Below, in pieces: positions 1-5,510 of a stretch of 6,823 nucleotides of DNA. The notes under the pieces were generated by a model. That model did not search any database and was not told the origin of the DNA. It saw only the letters and a program-made list of their open reading frames with translations. A program made the position numbers and the translations under genes. The stretch spans positions 1 to 6,823 of the forward strand of contig JAJZVJ010000135.1 of NCBI GenBank assembly GCA_021845705.1, read 5' to 3'. Source of the stretch: a bacterium. Its GTDB lineage: Bacteria > Elusimicrobiota > Elusimicrobia > Elusimicrobiales > UBA9959. Every line of letters begins with the position of its first letter. The stretch's first letter is position 1.

Positions 1-706
1 TGCCGGCGGCCGCCAGATAGGCCAGCGGTTTAGTGGGGCCGGTATCCAGCACCTGCCCGACCAGGATCCCTCCCATGCCGATGCTGAGCAGGGCCGCGCG
101 CTTCTTGTCGGAAGCTTCTTCCAGCATTTTCCGGCTGAGCCCGTTAAGGCCCGTAGGGATAGAGATCCCGGTGAAAGTCATTTCACGGCCGTCAAGGGAG
201 ACAGTGTGCTCCATTTTTATCGTCGGCTCCCAGAGCGGCTTTTCAGCGCGGCCCGGGATATAAAGCGCCCTGAAGCGTATTCCGGAGGGAGAGGTTCCGG
301 CCAGCAGCTGAGCCCGGACCCGCTCCACGCTGAAGTAGGGCCGCATGGTTTCTTCCACCATGGGGGCGAAAGTATCCATCATATCCTGGGGAGGCAGCAG
401 AACGGAATGGCCGCCCTCTATTAACTCCACGCCGCTCTCCAGCGCGTAATCCGTGGTGCGGTCCAGGTCCTCGGCTGTAAGGTCCTCGGGGCCGCTCAGC
501 AGGAATTTAGCGCCGTTGGTGTAGGTAACGGAGGTGATGACCGTCTCCAGGTGGATGGAGGGGGTTGATTTTACTATCTCCTCGACGCCCTGGGCCAGGT
601 CGAAACTTATGTTGTAACTGTCGTCGAAATAGTAAACGGAGGAGGTCCCAGCCCGGAGAGGTGAAGCCGCGGCGAGCAGCAAAAGCAGGGAGGAAAGCGC
701 GCGCAT
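1..706 (-). CDS. Exported protein of unknown function, N-terminal part (cut by window edge)
   Basis: Reading the minus strand from the ATG at 706 gives 235 codons with no stop, running off the left edge, so the C-terminus is missing. Residues 1-19 form a Sec signal peptide (short basic start, Leu/Ala-rich core, likely cleavage after PLRA). The mature part begins with a Tyr/Asp-rich stretch and has a mixed alpha/beta look with no motif I can assign. Residues 204-220 are hydrophobic and glycine-rich (ALLSIGMGGILVGQVL), possibly a membrane segment near the visible end. The gene is divergent from tdh. There is no Shine-Dalgarno before the ATG; an extended -10 box ends 7 nt upstream, so a leaderless message is possible. 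That the gene is real rests on the open frame of over 700 bp, the signal peptide at its start and the divergent promoter region. I do not recognise the family. Confidence 0.75.
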   Translation of the reverse strand, partial: MRALSSLLLLLAAASPLRAGTSSVYYFDDSYNISFDLAQGVEEIVKSTPSIHLETVITSVTYTNGAKFLLSGPEDLTAEDLDRTTDYALESGVELIEGGHSVLLPPQDMMDTFAPMVEETMRPYFSVERVRAQLLAGTSPSGIRFRALYIPGRAEKPLWEPTIKMEHTVSLDGREMTFTGISIPTGLNGLSRKMLEEASDKKRAALLSIGMGGILVGQVLDTGPTKPLAYLAAAG

Positions 707-713
707 GACATAG

Positions 714-722
714 ATATTATCA
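714..722 (-). promoter_or_regulatory. Extended -10 promoter box of the minus-strand exported protein gene
   Basis: On the minus strand the sequence reads TGATAATAT, a TG-N-hexamer extended -10 arrangement. It ends 7 nt before the ATG at 706, so transcription would begin about at the start codon. No -35 match is visible at 17-18 bp spacing, which is usual for extended -10 promoters. A nearly identical box lies before the radical SAM gene at 4537-4545. The location is inferred, not measured. Confidence 0.4.
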
Positions 723-750
723 TTTTTGTTTTTTTGCGGACCCCCGCCGC

Positions 751-767
751 CCGGTTATCCCCGGTTA
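751..767. repeat. Two CCGGTTA direct repeats, 10 bp apart (possible regulator site)
   Basis: CCGGTTA occurs at 751-757 and again at 761-767, a period of exactly 10 bp, or about one DNA helical turn. The second copy sits where the -35 element of the tdh promoter should be (17 bp before TATAAT), and no good -35 hexamer is seen there. This is what an activator site replacing a weak -35 would look like. It lies between divergent genes and could control both. The regulator is unknown. Confidence 0.35.
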
Positions 768-783
768 AAAGCTTCTAGTTTTA

Positions 784-789
784 TATAAT
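784..789 (+). promoter_or_regulatory. -10 box of the tdh promoter
   Basis: A perfect TATAAT lies in an AT-rich island within otherwise GC-rich DNA, 50 bp before the tdh start. Transcription would start near 796 and give a leader of about 44 nt that contains the Shine-Dalgarno. The -35 position (761-766, CCGGTT) is a poor match to TTGACA, so activation through the overlapping direct repeats is plausible. Confidence 0.5.
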
Positions 790-824
790 CTTTTTAGCGG
801 GCGGTTGCGGCCGCGCGAAACTCC

Positions 825-830
825 AGGAGG
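825..830 (+). promoter_or_regulatory. Ribosome binding site of tdh
   Basis: AGGAGG lies 9 nt before the ATG at 840. It is the strongest Shine-Dalgarno placed before a start in this window and fixes the tdh start. It shows that this organism does use the anti-SD mechanism, in contrast to the SD-less genes at 706 (minus) and 4552. Confidence 0.8.
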
Positions 831-839
831 ACCAGATCC

Positions 840-1871
840 ATGAAAGCCCTCGTAAAAGCTAAACCAGAGAAAGGACTGTGGCTGCAGGACGTGCCCAAGC
901 CGGAAGTTAAAGATAACGAGGTGTTGATAAAAATAAAGAAGACGGCTATCTGCGGCACCGACATCCATATTTACCAATGGGACGACTGGGCCAGGAAGAC
1001 TATCCCGGTGCCCATGCACGTCGGCCACGAGTTCGTGGGCGAGGTAGCGGAGCTGGGCAAAGGCGTGCAGGGGCATTTTATAGGCGAGCGGGTCTCCGGC
1101 GAAGGGCACCTGGTCTGCGGCCACTGCCGCAGCTGCAAGGCCGGCCACCGGCATCTCTGCATAAATACGAAAGGCGTAGGCGTGAACCGGCCCGGCTGTT
1201 TCGCCGAGTACCTGTCCATCCCGGCGGAGAACGTTTTTTCCATCCCGGAGGGCGTTTCCGATGACGAGGCCTCCATCCTGGACCCGCTGGGGAACGCCGT
1301 GCACACGGCGCTTTCTTTCGACCTTATAGGTGAGGACGTGCTTATTACGGGGGCGGGCCCTATAGGCATAATGGCCGGCGCGATAGCCAGCCACGTCGGG
1401 GCGCGGCATACGGTAATAACCGACGTTAATGAGTACCGCATGGACCTCGCCCGCAAACTTGGCCTCGCTAACGTGGTGGATTCCCGCCGGGAGAGGCTGC
1501 CGGACGTTATGAAGAAGCTCGGCATGACCGAGGGCTTCGACGTGGGCCTGGAGATGAGCGGCAACGCGCAGGCCTTCAACGAGATGATAGCGTCGGTAAA
1601 GATGGGCGCGAAAATAGCCCTTCTGGGCATCCTGCCGCCGGATACCACTATCCCCTGGGGCAACGTTATTTTCAAGGCGCTCACGCTCAAGTGCATTTAC
1701 GGGCGTGAAATTTTCGAGACCTGGTACAAGATGTGCGCCATGCTTACCAGCGGCCTGGACATCAAGCCGGTCATAACGCACAGGTTCCCGGCGAAGGATT
1801 TCAGGGAAGGGTTCGAGATAATGTCCTCCGGCAAGTCCGGCAAGATAATCCTGGACTGGACCGGGATCTGA
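840..1871 (+). CDS. tdh: L-threonine 3-dehydrogenase, zinc-dependent (Tdh)
   Basis: Cytoplasmic medium-chain dehydrogenase that oxidises L-threonine with NAD+ to 2-amino-3-ketobutyrate, the first step of threonine breakdown to glycine and acetyl-CoA. The 343-residue length matches E. coli Tdh (341), and the two look similar along the whole chain from memory. Visible hallmarks are the catalytic-zinc ligands Cys38 (in AICGTD) and His63-Glu64 (in VGHEF), the structural-zinc cysteines 93, 96, 99 and 107, the VGVNRPGCFAEY block, the nucleotide-binding GAGPIG at 171-176, ITDVNEYR, and EMSG. The ATG at 840 follows a strong AGGAGG. The gene is divergent from the exported protein gene. The usual partner kbl (2-amino-3-ketobutyrate CoA ligase) is not next to it, so the product must be handled by a gene elsewhere. 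Ile codons are 14 ATA, 11 ATC and 5 ATT by hand count, odd for GC-rich DNA. Confidence 0.96.
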   Translation: MKALVKAKPEKGLWLQDVPKPEVKDNEVLIKIKKTAICGTDIHIYQWDDWARKTIPVPMHVGHEFVGEVAELGKGVQGHFIGERVSGEGHLVCGHCRSCKAGHRHLCINTKGVGVNRPGCFAEYLSIPAENVFSIPEGVSDDEASILDPLGNAVHTALSFDLIGEDVLITGAGPIGIMAGAIASHVGARHTVITDVNEYRMDLARKLGLANVVDSRRERLPDVMKKLGMTEGFDVGLEMSGNAQAFNEMIASVKMGAKIALLGILPPDTTIPWGNVIFKALTLKCIYGREIFETWYKMCAMLTSGLDIKPVITHRFPAKDFREGFEIMSSGKSGKIILDWTGI

Positions 1872-1901
1872 CCGGGTTCCGGTTCCGCGCGGGAGGGGTG
1901 G

Positions 1902-1918
1902 CGGGGTGTTGGCCCCCG
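1902..1918 (+). terminator. Weak hairpin after tdh, possible terminator
   Basis: CGGGG at 1902-1906 can pair with CCCCG at 1914-1918 around a 7-nt loop, 31 nt past the tdh stop. The tail (ACTTTACATCT) is only mildly T-rich, so an intrinsic terminator is uncertain. The rest of the 101-bp gap up to 1972 holds nothing else that I can assign. Confidence 0.22.
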
Positions 1919-1972
1919 ACTTTACATCTCGCGTGAGTGCGCAGGCATAGTCAGAGTTTACCGGGTAACTAT

Positions 1973-2476
1973 ATGAACTACAGCGATAATTTTGGCAAAT
2001 TCTGCGAGGCGCTCGAGGGCGCCGGGGCTTTCCTCGTCGTAGAGGACAAAAAGGGCAGGGTGAACGTGATGACCATAGGCTGGGCGCAGGCCGGTTTTAT
2101 CTGGAACCAGCCCGTAATGACCGTGATGGTGCGCCCCTCGCGCCATAGCCATCTCATGCTTGAGAACGCGGACCATTTCAGCGTCTGCGTTCCGCGCCGC
2201 GGCGAGATGAAAAAAGAGCTGGCTTTCTGCGGCACAAAATCCGGCCGCGACTACGATAAGATACGCGCCTGCGCGCTGAAGCTCAAAGAGGGCGCGGTCA
2301 AAGGCGTAAAGTATATAGACGGGTGCGGCCTGGTTTACCAGTGCGAGATCTGCGGCAGGACGGCGCTTAAGAGGGAGACCCTGCCCGCCGGCCTTCTGGA
2401 CAAATACTATCCCGGGGAGGAAGTTCCCCATACGCTTTATTTCGGGAAAATACTGAAAGCGGAGGACTTCAGGTGA
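1973..2476 (+). CDS. Flavin-reductase-like FMN-binding split-barrel protein
   Basis: A 167-residue cytoplasmic protein of the flavin reductase-like family (FMN-binding split barrel). Family landmarks are NVMTIGW (31-37), VRPSRHS (53-59), FSVCVP (69-74), CGTKSGRDYDK (86-96) and HTLYFG (153-158). The GTKSGRD-x-DK and RPSR blocks are typical of a small anaerobe-associated branch. Members bind FMN and may pass electrons between reduced nicotinamide, flavin or rubredoxin partners, but the substrate here cannot be read from the sequence. Seven cysteines are scattered and form no clear cluster motif. I prefer the ATG at 1973 because the family begins close to this point. An in-frame GTG at 1937 would add 12 residues that do not look like the family. 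Neither start has a good Shine-Dalgarno. The gene overlaps the next by 4 bp (GTGA), implying co-translation. Confidence 0.85.
   Translation: MNYSDNFGKFCEALEGAGAFLVVEDKKGRVNVMTIGWAQAGFIWNQPVMTVMVRPSRHSHLMLENADHFSVCVPRRGEMKKELAFCGTKSGRDYDKIRACALKLKEGAVKGVKYIDGCGLVYQCEICGRTALKRETLPAGLLDKYYPGEEVPHTLYFGKILKAEDFR
2461..2465 (+). promoter_or_regulatory. Ribosome binding site that decides the GTG start of the lipoprotein
   Basis: GGAGG, inside the last codons of the flavin reductase gene, stands 7 nt before the GTG at 2473. This supports a GTG start that overlaps the upstream stop as GTGA, and the resulting N-terminus is a proper lipoprotein signal. Confidence 0.75.
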
Positions 2477-3702
2477 AGACCGCGCGCCTGTGCACCCTGC
2501 TTCTGGCCGCGCTGGTCTTCTCGGGCTGCGGCCTGCTGAAGCAGAAGGCCGCGGCCTACTATCTTGGCCGCGCGCGCAAGACCGTCACCGCCCGGAACCC
2601 GCCGCAGGCGGAGGTGGAGGCGGCTTTCGCTTATATCGGCAAAGCGCTCTCTTATGAGCCCGGTTCGGTGGAAGCCGTGGAACTGCTGGACAGGCTTGCC
2701 GAATCTTCCTCCAAGAACGGCTTTTCCGGAGCGCAGGAGCTGGAGGCGGCGGCGCTGAAAAAAGCCCTCGCCGCCAGCCCGCTTAACTGGAGCGCCAGGG
2801 AATCGCTGATAAATATTTCCGCCTCGAGAGGCGACACCGGCGGCCTTGCGGCCCAGGCCGCCCAGGCCCGGGACCTCGCGTCTTCCGGCGGGGGCGGGCA
2901 GCGGTATTGCGCCGTGCTGGCCGGCCTGGCCGCGCGCGCCTCGGCCCTGCCCTGGGTTGAGTCGGAGGCGTACCTGAGCCTCAACAGGTCCCCTGATACG
3001 CTGTTCGAGAAAGCCGCGGCCTACGAGGCTGGCGCGGTAAAGGTACAGGCGATGAAAGCCGAAGCGGAAAAGATGGCGGCTGCCGACCCCGGAGTAAAGA
3101 GATCGGCCCCGGCCGAACTGGTGTCCGCCGCGGAGGTGGCCGTTTCCGACGCGCTGCGCGACCCCGACGCCGTGGCCGCGATAGCCGCCTTCAACGCGCG
3201 CGCGGGCTCGGACAAAGCCTTCCGTAAGGCCGTGGAGCTTACCGTGCAGGGCAACGCTTCTCTGATAAAAAAAGAATATTCCCAGGCCCGCGCTTTTTAC
3301 CAGGGCGCGCTCAATTATTCCCCTGACCTGATCGACGCGCGCCGGCAGCTGGCCGAAACGGATTTCCAGGAAGGGGCCGCCATGGCCGCGGCAGGCGAAG
3401 ATCCGAAAGCCGCTTCCCAGCTTCTTAATAAAGCCTACGGCGGGGCTTCCGCCGTTATCAGGGAAGCCCTCAAAAACGGCAACCTTATCCCTTTTATCGA
3501 GCCGGCAAAATTTTTGGGCGAAACGTACTCCCTGAAAGCGGCCGACCTGGCCGCGCTGCGGGCCGTGGAAGGCGCGAAGCTTAAGAATACCGCCAGGCTC
3601 GAGGCGGAATTCAAGGCCGCTCTTGACGAAGCGCTTAAGCTTAACCCCGAGGGGCGGCTTGCGCGGGAACTCCTTGAGCGCTACACTAAGGAAGGGTTCT
3701 AG
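2473..3702 (+). CDS. Lipoprotein with TPR-like helical repeats
   Basis: A 409-residue predicted lipoprotein. The signal (MKTARLCTLLLAALVFSGC) ends in a lipobox with the lipidated cysteine at residue 19; Phe at -3 is a little unusual. The mature protein is Ala/Leu/Glu-rich and almost wholly helical. The clearest TPR-like unit is about residues 254-290 (basic and aromatic residues in YSQARAFYQGALNYSPD); weaker ones lie near 50-77 and 370-402 (ALDEALKLNPEG). Such proteins are usually scaffolds at the outer or inner membrane for assembly of other envelope proteins; the partner is unknown. It starts with GTG, overlaps the flavin reductase stop by 4 bp, and is followed 66 bp later by an exported protein, so the two may work together. 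I recognise no named family. Composition resembles the neighbouring genes. Confidence 0.82.
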   Translation: MKTARLCTLLLAALVFSGCGLLKQKAAAYYLGRARKTVTARNPPQAEVEAAFAYIGKALSYEPGSVEAVELLDRLAESSSKNGFSGAQELEAAALKKALAASPLNWSARESLINISASRGDTGGLAAQAAQARDLASSGGGGQRYCAVLAGLAARASALPWVESEAYLSLNRSPDTLFEKAAAYEAGAVKVQAMKAEAEKMAAADPGVKRSAPAELVSAAEVAVSDALRDPDAVAAIAAFNARAGSDKAFRKAVELTVQGNASLIKKEYSQARAFYQGALNYSPDLIDARRQLAETDFQEGAAMAAAGEDPKAASQLLNKAYGGASAVIREALKNGNLIPFIEPAKFLGETYSLKAADLAALRAVEGAKLKNTARLEAEFKAALDEALKLNPEGRLARELLERYTKEGF

Positions 3703-3768
3703 ACCGTTGCCTGCGCGCTCCACACGGCCGAGGATGCGCCGGGCGCCCTGCCGGACCGCGAAAAACAG

Positions 3769-4443
3769 ATGCAGAACAAGAACAGACCAACTCCCGCCGC
3801 CTGCCTGGTCCTCGGCGGGCTGTTCGCTTTCTGCATGCTTTCCGCCGCGGGGGCTTTCGCGCAGCCGGCGGCTTCCACGGCAGCCCCGGCCAATGTGCAA
3901 AGCCCGCTCATGCTGGTCATCTCCAAGGACGCCTACTCTTCAAGGGTGGGGTTGGACTATTCTATCAGATGGGACTTTTCCGACCTGGCTTCTTTCAAGC
4001 CCGGGCTGGGGTTCCTTTATTCCGGCATCAAAGCCGCCGCGGACTGGGATATAACCGAGAATACCCGGCTCAGCTACTACGGCTTTAAGACCAATCCCTG
4101 GCGGCTCATTATAGCCAAAGAGAAAAAAAGCGCCGCCGGCGCCCCGGCCCCGGCTGTTACCGCCGGCGGGAGCGGGGTAGTGACCGCGCCCGCCGAGGAG
4201 TACAGCAAGCACCTGCGGCTTTCTTTCTCTCCGCTCGTGGACGATATCAAACGGAATTTCGACAGCGGCCTGCGCGATTTCCTCCTGCGCGGTTCGCTTA
4301 AGAAATTCTCTCCCGAATGGGAGAATATGGGGGAAGCGAACAGAAAGGTTTTCGTAAAGGACGTCCTCTCCATCGACATCTGGGGAACTCCCGTCCCGGG
4401 AGTCGCCGAAACCAGGAAGGGGCTTGAGTATTTAAGCAAGTGA
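3769..4443 (+). CDS. Small exported protein of unknown function
   Basis: A 224-residue protein with a Sec signal peptide (basic start, hydrophobic core, likely cleavage after AFA at residue 31). Cys22 is preceded by Phe, so it is not a lipobox. The mature part has two blocks. Residues about 46-118 are rich in aromatics and alternating hydrophobics (DYSIRWDF, LSYYGFKTNPWRLIIAKEKK), suggesting beta strands. Residues about 145-224 are more helical. An Ala/Pro/Gly linker (about 121-142) joins them. It probably acts in the periplasm or at the outer membrane. There is no strong Shine-Dalgarno before the ATG at 3769, and no other in-frame ATG, GTG or TTG lies close upstream. It lies 66 bp after the lipoprotein gene on the same strand, plausibly in one operon. 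I do not recognise the family. Confidence 0.72.
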   Translation: MQNKNRPTPAACLVLGGLFAFCMLSAAGAFAQPAASTAAPANVQSPLMLVISKDAYSSRVGLDYSIRWDFSDLASFKPGLGFLYSGIKAAADWDITENTRLSYYGFKTNPWRLIIAKEKKSAAGAPAPAVTAGGSGVVTAPAEEYSKHLRLSFSPLVDDIKRNFDSGLRDFLLRGSLKKFSPEWENMGEANRKVFVKDVLSIDIWGTPVPGVAETRKGLEYLSK

Positions 4444-4444
4444 C

Positions 4445-4497
4445 GGCGCCCTGTGGTCCTTTCCGGGGTACATACCGTGCCGCGGCGCTTATCTTTT
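4445..4497 (+). terminator. Weak stem plus T-rich tail after the exported protein gene
   Basis: GCGCC at 4446-4450 can pair with GGCGC at 4484-4488, extended by a G-T pair, and is followed by TTATCTTTT. The loop is long and only weakly structured, so this is a poor intrinsic terminator. Its position right after the stop and before a candidate promoter is the main support. Confidence 0.2.
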
Positions 4498-4536
4498 CCG
4501 GCCCGGCGGCAGCGGTTAGCGCTTATATATGCAAAA

Positions 4537-4545
4537 TGATAGTAT
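4537..4545 (+). promoter_or_regulatory. Extended -10 promoter box of the radical SAM/U32 cassette
   Basis: TGATAGTAT fits TG-N-hexamer spacing exactly and ends 6 nt before the ATG at 4552, so transcription would begin at or beside the start codon. A partial -35 (TTAGCG, 4516-4521) is 18 bp upstream. The region is AT-rich, unlike the flanks. With the context CAAAATGATA it closely matches the box before the minus-strand gene (714-722). There is no Shine-Dalgarno between it and the ATG. Confidence 0.45.
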
Positions 4546-4551
4546 AGAAAA

Positions 4552-5484
4552 ATGCGCCCGAAAGCGACCGTAAAAGCCGGCGGAGGTGAATGGATAAGCG
4601 AGCAGCTCTGCGTGCCGATGGCGCGGACCTGCAACCTGTATTGCGTCTATTGCCAGAACCCGCCAAAAGGCCGCGGGGCGAAGATGGACAGGGTCGTAGC
4701 CGCCGTTAAAAGGTCCGGCGTTAAAGCCGTAAGCCTGGAGGGCAGCGGCGAACCGACTGCCGGGGCCGATCTCTTCCGGTGGGTCAGGGCGCTGAAGGCG
4801 GCCGGGGTCAGGAATTTCATGCTTTCCACCAACGCGGTAGCCCTCTCCGACCCGGAGTTATGCCGAAAAGTGGAGAAAGTGGCGGACTACTTTACGGTAA
4901 ATCTGCCGGCCGCGGACCGGGAGACGTACCGGAAGGCCACCCGCAGCGTAAAGTTCGACCTCGCGCTCAAAGGCCTGGCCAACCTGAAGGCCCTGGGCGC
5001 GGAAAAAAAGATCCGCCTTTTCCATATAATCTTCAGGGAGAACTACCGGCGGCTTCCCGGGTTCGCCGATTTCGTGATAAAGGAATTCCCGGGGCTCGCG
5101 TTCGTGAATTTCACCTTCGTGCGCAACGCGGGAAGGGTCGGGGACAGCGCCGGGATAGTCCCGCGCTACTCCGAAGCCGAGCCTTATATAAAGGTGGCCC
5201 TCGCCAAGCTGAAGCTTAAGAGGATCAAGGCCGTGGTGCAGAATATCCCCTTGTGCCGGCTTGGCGGCTTTGAGGGCTTTTCCTTCGAATTCCAGCGCTG
5301 GAGGAGGGGGGACCGTATCCTTGAGGCCGGCATAGCCGGAAAAGCGAAGAACGCCGCCTGCGGGCGCTGCGCGCTTGCGCCGGCCTGCTGCGGCGCCAGG
5401 CGCGATTACCTTAAAATACACGGAAATAAAGAGCTGCGCGCTTCGGCTAAAAAACCTGAAAGCATAAGGCCCGAGCTGTTTTAG
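4552..5484 (+). CDS. Radical SAM enzyme with extra C-terminal cysteine cluster
   Basis: A 310-residue radical SAM protein. The N-terminal CxxxCxxC (Cys27, 31 and 34 in TCNLYCVYC) binds the 4Fe-4S cluster that cleaves S-adenosylmethionine to a 5'-deoxyadenosyl radical. GSGEPT (64-69) is the usual GGEP-type SAM-binding motif, and LSTNA (91-95) matches the next conserved strand. The C-terminus carries Cys235 (in IPLC) and Cys270, 273, 279 and 280 (CGRC...ACC), followed by GARRDYL. This spacing resembles auxiliary Fe-S cluster sites of SPASM/twitch-type enzymes, so a second cluster is likely. The substrate cannot be told from the sequence. The ATG at 4552 is the first in frame after a TAG at 4540, and it lacks a Shine-Dalgarno but follows an extended -10 box, suggesting leaderless translation. 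It leads a cassette with two U32-family genes, the first starting 26 bp after its stop. Confidence 0.9.
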   Translation: MRPKATVKAGGGEWISEQLCVPMARTCNLYCVYCQNPPKGRGAKMDRVVAAVKRSGVKAVSLEGSGEPTAGADLFRWVRALKAAGVRNFMLSTNAVALSDPELCRKVEKVADYFTVNLPAADRETYRKATRSVKFDLALKGLANLKALGAEKKIRLFHIIFRENYRRLPGFADFVIKEFPGLAFVNFTFVRNAGRVGDSAGIVPRYSEAEPYIKVALAKLKLKRIKAVVQNIPLCRLGGFEGFSFEFQRWRRGDRILEAGIAGKAKNAACGRCALAPACCGARRDYLKIHGNKELRASAKKPESIRPELF

Positions 5485-5510
5485 CCGGTTTATCTTTTAG
5501 CGGATAATAA

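Noticed and set aside
33..424. Plus-strand open frames of about 70 codons at the left edge
   Set aside because: They lie opposite a long minus-strand frame with a signal peptide and have no ribosome binding site.
765..1781. Minus-strand open frame of 338 codons opposite tdh
   Set aside because: tdh on the plus strand is unmistakable by its motifs; the antisense translation is low-quality and lacks a ribosome binding site.
1937..1972. Upstream GTG start for the flavin reductase-like gene
   Set aside because: The extra 12 residues are unlike the family N-terminus and there is no Shine-Dalgarno; the ATG at 1973 is preferred, though not proven.
2437..3900. Long minus-strand open frame (487 codons) opposite the lipoprotein gene
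   Set aside because: It is a shadow from high GC content. Its Arg/Gly/His-rich translation resembles no protein, while the plus strand has a lipoprotein signal and a placed Shine-Dalgarno.
4133..4169. Perfect 9-bp inverted repeat CCGCCGGCG / CGCCGGCGG
   Set aside because: It falls in the Ala/Pro/Gly linker of the exported protein, where GC-rich codons make such repeats likely, and no T-run follows.
4581..4700. Strong GGAGGTGA site inside the radical SAM gene followed by an ATG at 4590
   Set aside because: The ATG is out of frame with the radical SAM protein and opens only about 36 codons; an in-frame start there does not exist. The site may be chance, though it could cause local ribosome binding.
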